A stretch of DNA of 64,000 nucleotides, from assembly GCF_021044685.1 (NCBI RefSeq), contig NZ_CP088014.1, positions 2,776,001 to 2,840,000 of the forward strand, in the 5' to 3' direction. The stretch comes from Bradyrhizobium daqingense. GTDB lineage: Bacteria > Pseudomonadota > Alphaproteobacteria > Rhizobiales > Xanthobacteraceae. Below, piece by piece: positions 25,693-34,724 of the stretch. The translations under genes and the position numbers were made by a program. A model generated the notes under the pieces. The model was not told the DNA's origin. It worked only from the letters and a program-made list of their open reading frames with translations, and made no database searches. The stretch's first letter is position 1; each line of letters begins with the position of its first letter.

Positions 25693-26610
25693 GTGCGCGC
25701 TCTCTTCGTCGACGCCAACGACACTCTTGCTGCGGTGACCGAAAAGCTGCTGGGCATCCAGGACCTGCCGGTCGGCATCAACCGGAATCCTTCCATCAAG
25801 CCCGACGACCTGCCCGGCCTGCTCGACGGGGTCGAGATCATGATCGTCGATCACACCGCGGTGCCGACCGCGATCGCCGCCAAATGCACCGCCTTGAAGC
25901 ACGTCGTCTTCCTCGGCACCGGCGCGCGCAGCTACATGAATCCGGAAGAGCTGGCTGGTCGCGGCATCTCCGTTCACACCATCAAGGGTTATGGCGACAC
26001 CGCGGTCGCAGAATGCGCCATCGCGCTGATGTGGGCCTCCGCCCGGAATTTCGGCGAGATGGATCGCGGCATGCGCGAGGGCAACTGGCTGCGTCGCGAT
26101 GCGATGCAGCTCACCGGCAAGACGCTCGGCCTGATCGGCTTCGGCGGCATCGCGGCGGAAACGGCGCGCATGGCGCTCGGCTGCGGCATGAAGGTGATGG
26201 CCTGGAACAGGTCGCCGAAGACGCATGCGGGCGTCGCCTTCGTTCCGCTGGAGCAGCTGCTCGCGGACAGCCACGTCGTCTCGCTGCATCTGCTCCTCAA
26301 CGACGAGACCAAGGGCTTTCTGTCGCGCGAGCGCATCGCGATGATGCGGCCCGGCAGCATCCTGATCAACACCGCGCGCGGCGCGGTGGTCGACGAGGAC
26401 GCAATGCTCGACGCCTTGCGCGCGGGCCACATCGCCCATGCCGGCCTCGACGTCTTCACGGTCGAGCCGCTCCCGGCAGGCCATCCGCTGACGAAGCTGC
26501 CGAATGTGACGTTGTCGGCGCATTCGGCGTTCCGCACGCCGGAGGCGAGCGACAATCTCATCGGCGCAGCACTCGACCATTGCCGCCGCATCATCGCGAA
26601 TGGGCGCTAG
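25693..26610 (+). CDS. D-isomer-specific 2-hydroxyacid dehydrogenase
   Basis: 305 residues from a GTG at 25693; starting further upstream would run through the promoter and binding motifs. The NAD domain has GKTLGLIGFGGIAAETARM, the substrate arginine region is LINTARGAVVDEDAML, the catalytic Glu lies in VFTVEPLPAGHPL and the catalytic His in LSAHSAFRT. The family reduces or oxidises 2-keto and 2-hydroxy acids (phosphoglycerate, glycerate, glyoxylate). The specific substrate is not clear. Possibly in one transcript with the TPP enzyme 147 bases downstream. Confidence 0.9.
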   Translation: MRALFVDANDTLAAVTEKLLGIQDLPVGINRNPSIKPDDLPGLLDGVEIMIVDHTAVPTAIAAKCTALKHVVFLGTGARSYMNPEELAGRGISVHTIKGYGDTAVAECAIALMWASARNFGEMDRGMREGNWLRRDAMQLTGKTLGLIGFGGIAAETARMALGCGMKVMAWNRSPKTHAGVAFVPLEQLLADSHVVSLHLLLNDETKGFLSRERIAMMRPGSILINTARGAVVDEDAMLDALRAGHIAHAGLDVFTVEPLPAGHPLTKLPNVTLSAHSAFRTPEASDNLIGAALDHCRRIIANGR

Positions 26611-26757
26611 TGCAAACAGCAGGGGCGGGCATGACGCCTGCGCAGGCTGCGGCAAGCCTTTCGATCTTGCGCCTCCTGCCGGCCTGTCATACGCCAGCTT
26701 CGAACGACATTCTCGCCAAGCGATGAGGCGCATCGCTGGAGCCTTGAGGGAGCCGAC

Positions 26758-28419
26758 ATGACCATTCGCAACACCCGCACCGGCGGCCAGATCCTGATCG
26801 ACCAGCTGGTTGCGCAAGGGGTCGAGCGCGTCACCTGCGTGCCGGGCGAGAGCTATCTGGCAGCGCTCGATGCGCTGCATGACAGCCCGATCGATGTCGT
26901 GATCTGCCGCGCCGAAGGCGGCGCTGCGATGATGGCGGAGGCCTATGGCAAGCTCACGGGCCGGCCCGGCGTCTGCTTCGTCACCCGCGGGCCCGGCGCG
27001 ACCAATGCCAGCCATGGCGTCCACATCGCGATGCAGGATTCGACGCCGATGATCCTGTTCGTCGGCCAGGTCGACACCGGCATGCGCGAGCGCGAGGCAT
27101 TCCAGGAGCTCGACTACAAGGCGGTGTTCGGCCCCATGGCGAAGTGGGCGGTCGAGATCGATCGCCCCGACCGCATTCCGGAGCTGGTGGCGCGCGCCTT
27201 CCGTGTCGCCATGCAGGGCCGCCCCGGTCCCGTGGTGATCGCGCTGCCGGAGAACATGCTGACCGAGACCGCGGCCGTTGCCGATGCCATGCGCATCGAG
27301 CCCGCCGTGAGCTGGCCCGCACCGGCCGACATCGACAAGCTCGGCGCCATGCTCGCAAGCGCCAAGGCGCCGCTCGTCATCCTCGGCGGTTCGCGCTGGA
27401 CCGATGAGGCGAGCAAGAGCATCGCGCGCTTTGCGGAGCGGTTCGACCTGCCGGTCGCAACCTCGTTCCGCCGGGCCTCGCTAATCGATGCCGATCATTC
27501 GCATTATGCCGGCGATCTCGGTATCGGACCGAGCCCGGGCCTGAAGGCGCGCGTTGAGGGTGCCGATGTCATCCTGCTGATCGGCGGCCGCATGTCGGAA
27601 ATGCCGTCCTCGTCCTACACGCTGCTGGACATTCCGACGCCGCAGCAGAAGCTGATTCATGTGCATCCGGGCTCCGAAGAGCTCGGCCGGGTCTATCAGC
27701 CGGCGCTGGCGATCCAGGCGACGCCGGCCGCCTTCGCCGCCGCCGTCGAGACGCTGACGCCTGCCGGGGCCGTCGCATGGAAGGGCGAGGCGGCGAAGGC
27801 GCATGCCGATTATCTCGCCTGGACCGAGAAGGCGCGCGAGCTGCCGGGCACATTCCAGTACGGCCAGGTCATGACTTGGCTGCGCGACCGCTTGCCCAAG
27901 GACGCGATCGTCTGCAACGGCGCCGGCAATTATGCCGGATGGATCCATCGCCACCACCGCTTCCACAGCTTCGCCGCGCAGCTCGCGCCGACCTCGGGTT
28001 CGATGGGCTACGGCGTGCCGGCCGGCGTGCTGGCCAAGCGCCAATACCCGGATCGAGTCGTCGTCGCCTTTGCCGGCGACGGCTGCTTCCTGATGAACGG
28101 CCAGGAATTCGCCACCGCCGTGCAGTACGATGCACCCCTGGTCGTCATCATCGTCGACAATTCGCAGTACGGCACCATCCGCATGCATCAGGAGCGCGAC
28201 TATCCCGGCCGTGTCGTCGGCACCCAGCTCAAGAACCCCGACTTTGCGATGTATGCGAAGGCGTTCGGCGGCCACGGCGAGCGGGTCGAACGCACCGAAG
28301 AATTCGCACCGGCCTTCGAGCGGGCGCTCGCCTCCGGCAAGCCGTCGATCCTCCACTGCATCATCGATCCGCGCGCGATCTCGGTCGGCAAGGATTTTGT
28401 TCCAGCGGTGAAGGCCTGA
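26758..28419 (+). CDS. Thiamine-diphosphate enzyme, acetolactate synthase large-subunit-like
   Basis: 553 residues. N-terminal Pyr domain with the catalytic Glu in ICRAEGGAAMMAEAYG, central domain, and C-terminal PP domain with the TPP motif AGDGCFLMNGQEFATAVQ ending DNSQYGT. The family includes acetolactate synthase, glyoxylate carboligase, benzoylformate decarboxylase and sulfoacetaldehyde acetyltransferase. No small regulatory subunit gene adjoins it, and it lies between a hydroxyacid dehydrogenase and a DadA-like gene. A catabolic 2-keto acid carboligase or decarboxylase is therefore more likely than branched-chain synthesis. Confidence 0.9.
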   Translation: MTIRNTRTGGQILIDQLVAQGVERVTCVPGESYLAALDALHDSPIDVVICRAEGGAAMMAEAYGKLTGRPGVCFVTRGPGATNASHGVHIAMQDSTPMILFVGQVDTGMREREAFQELDYKAVFGPMAKWAVEIDRPDRIPELVARAFRVAMQGRPGPVVIALPENMLTETAAVADAMRIEPAVSWPAPADIDKLGAMLASAKAPLVILGGSRWTDEASKSIARFAERFDLPVATSFRRASLIDADHSHYAGDLGIGPSPGLKARVEGADVILLIGGRMSEMPSSSYTLLDIPTPQQKLIHVHPGSEELGRVYQPALAIQATPAAFAAAVETLTPAGAVAWKGEAAKAHADYLAWTEKARELPGTFQYGQVMTWLRDRLPKDAIVCNGAGNYAGWIHRHHRFHSFAAQLAPTSGSMGYGVPAGVLAKRQYPDRVVVAFAGDGCFLMNGQEFATAVQYDAPLVVIIVDNSQYGTIRMHQERDYPGRVVGTQLKNPDFAMYAKAFGGHGERVERTEEFAPAFERALASGKPSILHCIIDPRAISVGKDFVPAVKA

Positions 28420-28423
28420 CGCG

Positions 28424-29689
28424 ATGCCGGCCAGCCGTCACGTCGCCATCATCGGTGCCGGCGCGGTCGGCGTGATCAGCGCCATCGAGGCGCTGCGCGA
28501 GGGCCACCGCGTCACCCTGATCGACCCGGGCGAGCCCGGCGGCGTACAGGCGGCGAGCTATGGCAATGCCGGCTGGCTGTCGTCGCATTCGGTGATCCCG
28601 CCCGCCGAGCCCGGCGTCTGGAAGAAGGTGCCGGGCTATCTCATGGACCCGCTCGGGCCGCTGGCGATCCGCTGGTCTTATCTGCCAAAGGCGCTGCCCT
28701 GGCTGATCAAGTATCTGCTGTCGGGCTGGACCGAGGCGCGTATCGAGACGACAGCCTTTGCGCTGCGCGATCTGCTGAAGGATGCGCCGCTGCTGCACAG
28801 GAAGCTCGCCGAAGAGGCCGGGGTGCCCGAATTGATCGAGCGCAACGGCGTCATGCACGTGTTCCCGTCGCGCGGCAATTTCGACAACGATCTCGGCTGG
28901 CGGCTACGCAAGAAGGTCGGCGTCGAATGGTTGGAGCTGAACGCCGACGAGATGCGCCAGCGCGAGCCGGACCTGCACCCGCGCTACACCTTTGGCGTGG
29001 TGGTGGAGGAGGCCGGCCGCTGCCGCAATCCGGGCGCCTATGTCGCAGCGCTCGCCAATCACGCGCTCGCCAGCGGAGCGAAGCACGTGCGGGCCAAGGC
29101 GACGGGCCTAAAACTCTCCGGCGACAGGCTCGTCGCTGTCCTCACCGAGACCGGCGAGATTGCCTGCGATGCTGCGGTGGTCGCGGCCGGCGCGAGGTCG
29201 AAGCAGCTCACGGCGTCCGTTGGCGATCCGTTGCCGCTGGAGACCGAACGCGGCTATCACGTCATGATCGAGAATCCGGAATCGGGGCCGCGCAGCTCGA
29301 TGATGGCGTCGGATGCCAAGATGGTGGTGAACTGGACCGACAGGGGCCTGCGGGCCGCCGGCACCGTCGAGATCGCTGGCCTCGAGGCCGCGCCGAACTG
29401 GAAGCGCGCCGAGATCCTGCGTGACCACCTTCTCAGCATGTTTCCCAAGCTGCCCAAGGACATCCCCGCCTCGCGCATAAAAACGTGGTTCGGTCATCGG
29501 CCGAGCATGCCGGACGGACGTCCCTGCATCGGCAATGCGCGGGCCTCGCGCGACATCGTCTATGCCTTCGGCCACGGCCATGTCGGGCTGGTCGGCTCGG
29601 CGCGGACGGGCCGTCTCGTCGCTCAGCTTCTGAGCGGCAAGCAGCCGGAGATTCCGCTCGGCCCCTTCGCGCCCGATCGTTTCCTGTGA
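28424..29689 (+). CDS. D-amino acid dehydrogenase-like flavoprotein (DadA family)
   Basis: 421 residues starting four bases after the TPP gene. FAD loop VAIIGAGAVGVISAIEAL, then the DadA-type segment ASYGNAGWLSSHSVIPPAEPG split around residue 45-60, and the C-terminal GHGHVGLVGSARTGRLVAQLL. Such enzymes oxidise D-amino acids or D-hydroxyproline to keto acids, passing electrons to the respiratory chain. The keto acid would be a plausible substrate of the adjacent TPP enzyme. A racemase-fold gene follows nine bases downstream. Confidence 0.9.
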   Translation: MPASRHVAIIGAGAVGVISAIEALREGHRVTLIDPGEPGGVQAASYGNAGWLSSHSVIPPAEPGVWKKVPGYLMDPLGPLAIRWSYLPKALPWLIKYLLSGWTEARIETTAFALRDLLKDAPLLHRKLAEEAGVPELIERNGVMHVFPSRGNFDNDLGWRLRKKVGVEWLELNADEMRQREPDLHPRYTFGVVVEEAGRCRNPGAYVAALANHALASGAKHVRAKATGLKLSGDRLVAVLTETGEIACDAAVVAAGARSKQLTASVGDPLPLETERGYHVMIENPESGPRSSMMASDAKMVVNWTDRGLRAAGTVEIAGLEAAPNWKRAEILRDHLLSMFPKLPKDIPASRIKTWFGHRPSMPDGRPCIGNARASRDIVYAFGHGHVGLVGSARTGRLVAQLLSGKQPEIPLGPFAPDRFL

Positions 29690-29697
29690 GCGCAGCC

Positions 29698-30441
29698 ATG
29701 AGCACCGCAGCCACTCCATCCTCCCGCATCGCCCGTGGCGGCAAGGCCATCTACGGCGCGCCGCTCGGCATCCTGATGCTGGAGGCGCGCTTCCCCCGCA
29801 TCCCCGGCGACATGGGCAACGGCACGACCTGGCCGTTCCCGGTGCTGTATCGCGTCGTCAGTGGCGCGTCGCCGGAGAAGGTGGTGCTGAAGGGCGCGGC
29901 CGGCCTGCTGCCCGACTTCATCGACGCGGCCAAGGATCTGGTACGGCTCGGGGCCGAGGCCATCACCACCAATTGCGGCTTTCTCTCGCTGTTCCAGAAG
30001 GAGATCGCAGCCGCGGTCGGCGTTCCCGTCGCGACCTCGTCGCTGATGCAGGTGCCGTGGGTGCAGGCGACCTTGCCGCCGGGCAAGCGCGTCGGCCTCG
30101 TCACGGTGTCGGGCTCGACGCTGTCGCCGGCCCATCTCGAAGGCGCCGGCGTGCCGCTCGACACGCCGCTGGTCGGCACCGAGAACGGCAAGGAGTTCTT
30201 CCGCGTCCTGATCAAGGCCGAGAAGGACGACATGGACGTCGCGCAAGCCGAGCGCGACGTGGTCGAGGCCGGCAAGGAGCTTGTCGCCAGACATCCCGAT
30301 GTCGGCGCCATCGTGCTCGAATGCACCAACATGCCGCCTTACGCGGCTGCGCTTCAGGCCGAGGTCGGGCTGCCGGTCTACGACATCTATTCCATGATCA
30401 CCTGGTTTCATGCCGGGCTGCGCCCGCGCGTCTTTGCTTGA
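29698..30441 (+). CDS. Aspartate/glutamate racemase-fold protein
   Basis: 247 residues from the ATG at 29698. Active-site cysteines lie in ITTNCGFLSLFQ and IVLECTNMPPYA. The Asn-Cys-Gly and Glu-Cys-Thr environments are those of the hydantoin racemase / aspartate racemase superfamily. It closes the operon TPP enzyme - DadA-like - racemase, which would allow either isomer of an amino acid to be oxidised. The substrate is not determined. Confidence 0.85.
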   Translation: MSTAATPSSRIARGGKAIYGAPLGILMLEARFPRIPGDMGNGTTWPFPVLYRVVSGASPEKVVLKGAAGLLPDFIDAAKDLVRLGAEAITTNCGFLSLFQKEIAAAVGVPVATSSLMQVPWVQATLPPGKRVGLVTVSGSTLSPAHLEGAGVPLDTPLVGTENGKEFFRVLIKAEKDDMDVAQAERDVVEAGKELVARHPDVGAIVLECTNMPPYAAALQAEVGLPVYDIYSMITWFHAGLRPRVFA

Positions 30442-30531
30442 GAGTCCGCTGTCGCAAAGCTCTGAACAAGCGTGGCTCATGTCTTGTTTGCATTGCCATC
30501 GCTTCCGCAGGCCCGGTATAAAATGCAGTCT

Positions 30532-31236
30532 ATGAAGAGCAATCTGGAACTGGCGTCGGACAGCATCGTCGATCGGGTTTATGAACAGCTCAAGGCGATG
30601 GCCGTGAGCTACGCGTTCAAGCCGGGCGAACGGCTCAACGAGGGCGAGCTGGCCAAACGCCTCGGCGTCAGCCGGACGCCGCTGCGCGAGGCGCTGAACC
30701 GCCTCAATACCGAAGGCTTCCTGCGCTTCATGCCAGGCAAGGGCTTCTTCTGCCGCGAGCTCGATGCCCACGAGATCTTCGACCTTTACGAGTTGCGCAA
30801 GTCGATCGAGGTCGCCTCGATCCGCCTCGCCATCAAACGCGCGAAGGACGAAGACATCGATGCGCTGCTGAAATTCCTCGAGGCCACCGGCCCCGATCCC
30901 GGCGAGCGCTCCTCCCAGGAGTTGGTCGAGCTCGATGAGACCTTTCACGAGCGGCTGATGGCGATGTCCGACAATGCCGAGATGCTGCGTGTGCTGCGCA
31001 ACGTCAACGCCCGCATCCGCTTCGTGCGCTGGATCGACATGGACAGCGTCAACCGGTCCAACACGCAAGGCGAGCACCGCGCCGTCATCGAAGGCCTGAA
31101 GGCACGCGATGAGGGGACTTGCGTCGCCGTGCTGGAAAGACACATCGATCGCCGCCTCGACCGCATCACCGCCGCGATCAAGGAAGGCTACGCGCAAATC
31201 TACATGCCGGCCGTGACGCGGTCGGCGACGAACTGA
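30532..31236 (+). CDS. GntR-family regulator with FCD domain
   Basis: 234 residues from the ATG at 30532; an ATG at 30523 would add three residues. Winged helix VYEQLKAMAVSYAFKPGERLNEGELAKRLGVSRTPLREALNRL cut at about 13-58, then the FCD all-helical domain with the ligand/metal residues in ELDETFHERLM and GEHRAVIEGL. It follows the catabolic operon on the same strand and is the likely regulator of it. The string TAAAATGCA overlaps its start region and recurs at 25649-25657. Confidence 0.9.
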   Translation: MKSNLELASDSIVDRVYEQLKAMAVSYAFKPGERLNEGELAKRLGVSRTPLREALNRLNTEGFLRFMPGKGFFCRELDAHEIFDLYELRKSIEVASIRLAIKRAKDEDIDALLKFLEATGPDPGERSSQELVELDETFHERLMAMSDNAEMLRVLRNVNARIRFVRWIDMDSVNRSNTQGEHRAVIEGLKARDEGTCVAVLERHIDRRLDRITAAIKEGYAQIYMPAVTRSATN

Positions 31237-31271
31237 CGCCCAGGCGGCGTCCTATTTCAGGAGGCGCAAGC

Positions 31272-32051
31272 ATGAAGCTCAAGGACAAGGTCGCCGCCAT
31301 CACCGGCGCAGCACGCGGCATCGGCAAGGCTTGCGCGAAGAGGTTTCTGGATGACGGCGTCAAGGTCGTGATCTCGGATGTCGATGCCGAGGGCCTTGCG
31401 GCGACCGCCGCCGAACTCGGGCGGCCGGATGCCTTGCGTACGATCGTCGGCAATGTCGCCAAGCGTACTGACGTGGATCAGATCATCGCCACAGCGGTGA
31501 AGGAGTTCGGCCGGCTCGACATCATGGTCAACAATGCCGGCGTCGCGCGCAACCGGGACTTCCTCGAGATTTCGGAACAGGAGTTCGACGAGATCATCGG
31601 GATCAATCTGAAGGGTGCGTTCTTCGGCGTGCAGGCCGCAGCCAGGCAGATGATCGCGCAGGGCGGCGGCGGGGTCATCATCAACATGTCCTCGGTGAAC
31701 GCGCTGCTGGCGATCCCGGCGCTTGCGACCTACGCGATGTCCAAGGGCGGCATGAAGCAGCTCACCTCGGTCGCCGCCGTCGCGCTTGCTCCGCACAACA
31801 TCCGCGTCGTCGCGGTCGGGCCGGGCACGATCCTGACCGACATGGTGGCGTCGTCCATCTACACTTCGGAGGATGCCCGCAAGACCGTGATGTCGCGCAC
31901 GCCTGCGGGGCGCGGCGGCGAGCCGAGCGAGGTCGCCTCGGTCGTGGCGTTCCTGGCCAGCGACGATGCCTCCTACGTCACCGGGCAGACGATCTATCCC
32001 GACGGCGGCCGGCTGATCCTGAACTACACGGTGCCGGTGAAGGAGAAGTAG
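31272..32051 (+). CDS. Short-chain dehydrogenase/reductase, FabG-like
   Basis: 259 residues, AGGAGG upstream of the ATG. Classical SDR: cofactor loop TGAARGIGKA, NNAG, catalytic Ser in NMSSVNA and Y-x3-K as YAMSK, followed by the PG motif. Likely a 3-hydroxyacyl or sugar/alcohol dehydrogenase of the adjoining catabolic cluster. Starts 36 bases after gntR and ends just before a palindromic repeat. Confidence 0.92.
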   Translation: MKLKDKVAAITGAARGIGKACAKRFLDDGVKVVISDVDAEGLAATAAELGRPDALRTIVGNVAKRTDVDQIIATAVKEFGRLDIMVNNAGVARNRDFLEISEQEFDEIIGINLKGAFFGVQAAARQMIAQGGGGVIINMSSVNALLAIPALATYAMSKGGMKQLTSVAAVALAPHNIRVVAVGPGTILTDMVASSIYTSEDARKTVMSRTPAGRGGEPSEVASVVAFLASDDASYVTGQTIYPDGGRLILNYTVPVKEK

Positions 32052-32071
32052 GGGGCGCGCTGCATATCAGT

Positions 32072-32154
32072 CGTCATGCCCGGGCTTGTCCCGGGTATCC
32101 ACGTCTCTCAGCGATCGCGGTGCGTGGATGGCCGGGACAAGCCCGGCCATGACG
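32072..32154. repeat. Palindromic intergenic repeat, family A copy 2
   Basis: CGTCATGCCCGGGCTTGTCCCGGG at the left and its near-complement ending GCCCGGCCATGACG at the right, with CCACG/CGTGG nearer the centre. Same family as 16007-16092. It lies between convergent genes (SDR and IclR). Confidence 0.85.
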
Positions 32155-32170
32155 GTGTGGCTCAGACCCT

Positions 32171-32965
32171 TCACTCCGCCGCCACCGTCATCCCGTAACC
32201 CAGTCGCTTCGAGATGCCGCCGGCGCAATCGCGCAGGGCATGGGCGATCGGGCTGTCCCAGCGCGCGTCGAACGTGCCTTCCGGACCCATCGCGGTGATG
32301 ACCAGTGCGACATGACCGGAATGGTCGAACACTGGTGCTGCGAACGCGTTGACGCCGGGCAGGGGATCGCCGAGCGCGCGGGCGAGGCCGTGCTTGCGCA
32401 CCTCAGTGAGCATCTCCGTGACCTTCGCGCCCTTCACCGCGCGCTTCGGATTGTAGCCGACGCCGTGACGGTCGAGCCCGCTTTCGAGCGCGGCACTGAT
32501 CGTCTTCTCCGGCAGGAAGGCCGCGAAGGCGCGGCCCGTGGCGGTCTCCCGCAGTGCCATCACCGAGCCGGCGCGCATCACGATGTGGACCGGCTGAGCG
32601 GGCTCTTCGAGCTGCACCACGGTCGGTCCGTGCGTGCCCCAAACCGCGAGCGAGACAGCGTGGCCGATCTGGCTTGCCAGTGCGGCGATCTTGGGACGCG
32701 CGATACGCACGCCGGAGAGGCGGCGCAGGCTGATCAGGCCGAGCTCCAGCGCCAGCGCGCCGATCTCGTAGCGGCCGGAGCTCTCGTCCTGCTCGATCAG
32801 GCCGATGCGCGAGAAGCTGGCGAGATAGGGGTGCGCCTTGGCCGGCGTCATGCCTGCTTCGCGCGCGAGATCGCGCAGCATCATCGGCTCGCCGCTCCTG
32901 GCGAGCGCGCGGAGCAATTCGCCGCCGACCTCGATCGACTGGATGCCGCGGCTTTCCCTCTTCAT
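32171..32965 (-). CDS. IclR-family transcriptional regulator
   Basis: 264 residues. N-terminal winged helix (IQSIEVGGELLRALARSGEPMMLRDLAREAGM split near 30) and C-terminal IclR effector domain (GHAVSLAVWGTHGPTVVQ, TATGRAFAAFLP, GVNAFAAPVFDHSG). It is the last gene of a leftward operon behind a KstD-like flavoprotein and a LivK-like receptor, so it probably senses the compound handled by them. Confidence 0.92.
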   Translation of the reverse strand: MKRESRGIQSIEVGGELLRALARSGEPMMLRDLAREAGMTPAKAHPYLASFSRIGLIEQDESSGRYEIGALALELGLISLRRLSGVRIARPKIAALASQIGHAVSLAVWGTHGPTVVQLEEPAQPVHIVMRAGSVMALRETATGRAFAAFLPEKTISAALESGLDRHGVGYNPKRAVKGAKVTEMLTEVRKHGLARALGDPLPGVNAFAAPVFDHSGHVALVITAMGPEGTFDARWDSPIAHALRDCAGGISKRLGYGMTVAAE

Positions 32966-32982
32966 GCGCCTCCTGGCGTGGC

Positions 32983-34716
32983 TTACGCCGCGTTGCGCTT
33001 TTCGGCGCTGTCGGCAAGATGTCTGCCGGCAATGTAGCCGAAGGTCAGCGCCGGCCCAAGCGTGATGCCGGCGCCGGGATAATTGCCACCCATGATGCTC
33101 GCCATGTCGTTGCCGGCGGCATAGAGCCCGGGGATGATCCGGCCTTCGGCATCGAGCGCGCGGGCGTTCTCGTCTGTGACGATGCCGGCATAGGTGCCGA
33201 GATCGCCGATCACCATCTTGATGGCGTAGAACGGACCGTTCTCGATCGGTGCGATGCAGGGGTTCGGACCGTGCATCGCGTCGCCCTGGTAGCGGTTATA
33301 GGCTTTCGAGCCCTTGCCGAAGGCGGCGTCGTGGCCGAGCGGCGCCGTCGCGTTGAACTGCCTGATCGTCTCGGTGAAAGCCTGCGCATCGATGCCGGCC
33401 TTGCCTGCGAGCGCTTCCAGCGTGTCGCCACGCATGAGGTAGCCGGTCTCCAAGTGGTGGCCCAGCGGCATCGGGAAGGGAGGCACGCAGCCGAGACCGT
33501 ATTTGCGCAGCGTCTTGTGATCGCAGACCAGGAAGGCCGCGATCTCCTCGCCGGGCTTGGCGGCCTTGACCATGGCCTGGACGAAGTCGTGGTAGGAATT
33601 GCCTTCATTGGCAAAGCGCCTGCCGTCGCGCATCACCGCGATCACGCCGGGTTTGGCGCGGTCGATGAAATGCGGCATCACGCCCTTGGAGCCGTCCTTG
33701 CGCGTGGTCAGCGACACCGGCACCCACGCTGCCGCATTGGACAGGCGGTCCTCGATGCGGCCGCCGGCGCTTTCCGCAAGGCGCAACCCGTCGCCGGTAT
33801 TGCCCGTGGGACCGGGCGAATAGTGTTCATTGCCGGTCGGCGCGTGCGGGAACATCTTCTTGCGCCGCTCGACGTCATGGGGAAAGCCGCCGCAGGCGAG
33901 CACGACGCCCTGACGCGCGCGAACGCGCACCTGCCGTCCCTCGCGCGACACGATCGCGCCGGTGACAGCGCCGTTCTCGACCGTCAGCTCGCGCACCGGC
34001 GAGGACAGCCACATCGGGATTTTCAGATCGAGCGCGGATTTCGCCAGCCGTCCGGCGAGCGCATTGCCGTTGGTGAGCGTCATGCCGCGGCCGTAGCGCA
34101 GCACGTCCATGAAATGCCGAGACAGGCGCTTGGCGACGTACACGGCCGAAGTCAGCGATTTCGTCACCCGCATGAAATGGATGATCTCCTTGCCGCTCCC
34201 CAGCATCATGCCGAACACGGTCAGCTCCGGCAGCGGCATGCCCAGCGTCTTGATCTGGTCGCCGAGCTCGCGGCCGTCGAACGGCCGCGTCACCATGGAG
34301 CGGCCGCCCTGTGCGCCGCCTGGCGCCTCGGCGTGATAGTCGGGAAACACCAGCGGCATGTCGAAGCGGAGCGCTGTCTTGCTCGTGAAGAAATCGACCG
34401 CCTCGGGGCCGGCCAAGAGAAACGCATCGACGCGTGCCGCGTCGTAATTGTTTCCGGCCTCGTGCCGCAGATAGGTGCGGGCCTGCTCCGGCGTTTCTTC
34501 GATGCCGTAGGCCTTTGCCAGCGACGTGCCGGGAATCCAGAGCCAGCCGCCGGAGCGGGCGGTGGTGCCGCCGAAGCGCGGCTCCTTCTCCACGATCAAG
34601 ACATCGAGACCGCGATGGCGCGCGGTGATCGCGGCAGACATGCCGGAACAACCCGATCCGGCCACGAGCACGTCGCACTCGTACGTCTCAATTGCGCTAT
34701 CCTCGCGGCCGGTCAT
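32983..34716 (-). CDS. FAD-binding dehydrogenase, fumarate reductase / 3-ketosteroid dehydrogenase-like
   Basis: 577 residues. FAD loop VLVAGSGCSGMSAAITARHRG, the segment GGTTARSGGWLWIPG that lines the active site in 3-ketosteroid-delta1-dehydrogenases, GVVLACGGF, and the C-terminal AAGNDMASIMGGNYPGAGITLGPALTFGY cut around 530-560. The family desaturates steroids or related cyclic ketones, or reduces fumarate-like acids. The substrate here is unknown. Starts eight bases after the LivK-like gene in the same operon. Confidence 0.88.
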   Translation of the reverse strand: MTGREDSAIETYECDVLVAGSGCSGMSAAITARHRGLDVLIVEKEPRFGGTTARSGGWLWIPGTSLAKAYGIEETPEQARTYLRHEAGNNYDAARVDAFLLAGPEAVDFFTSKTALRFDMPLVFPDYHAEAPGGAQGGRSMVTRPFDGRELGDQIKTLGMPLPELTVFGMMLGSGKEIIHFMRVTKSLTSAVYVAKRLSRHFMDVLRYGRGMTLTNGNALAGRLAKSALDLKIPMWLSSPVRELTVENGAVTGAIVSREGRQVRVRARQGVVLACGGFPHDVERRKKMFPHAPTGNEHYSPGPTGNTGDGLRLAESAGGRIEDRLSNAAAWVPVSLTTRKDGSKGVMPHFIDRAKPGVIAVMRDGRRFANEGNSYHDFVQAMVKAAKPGEEIAAFLVCDHKTLRKYGLGCVPPFPMPLGHHLETGYLMRGDTLEALAGKAGIDAQAFTETIRQFNATAPLGHDAAFGKGSKAYNRYQGDAMHGPNPCIAPIENGPFYAIKMVIGDLGTYAGIVTDENARALDAEGRIIPGLYAAGNDMASIMGGNYPGAGITLGPALTFGYIAGRHLADSAEKRNAA

Positions 34717-34724
34717 GTCTCACC

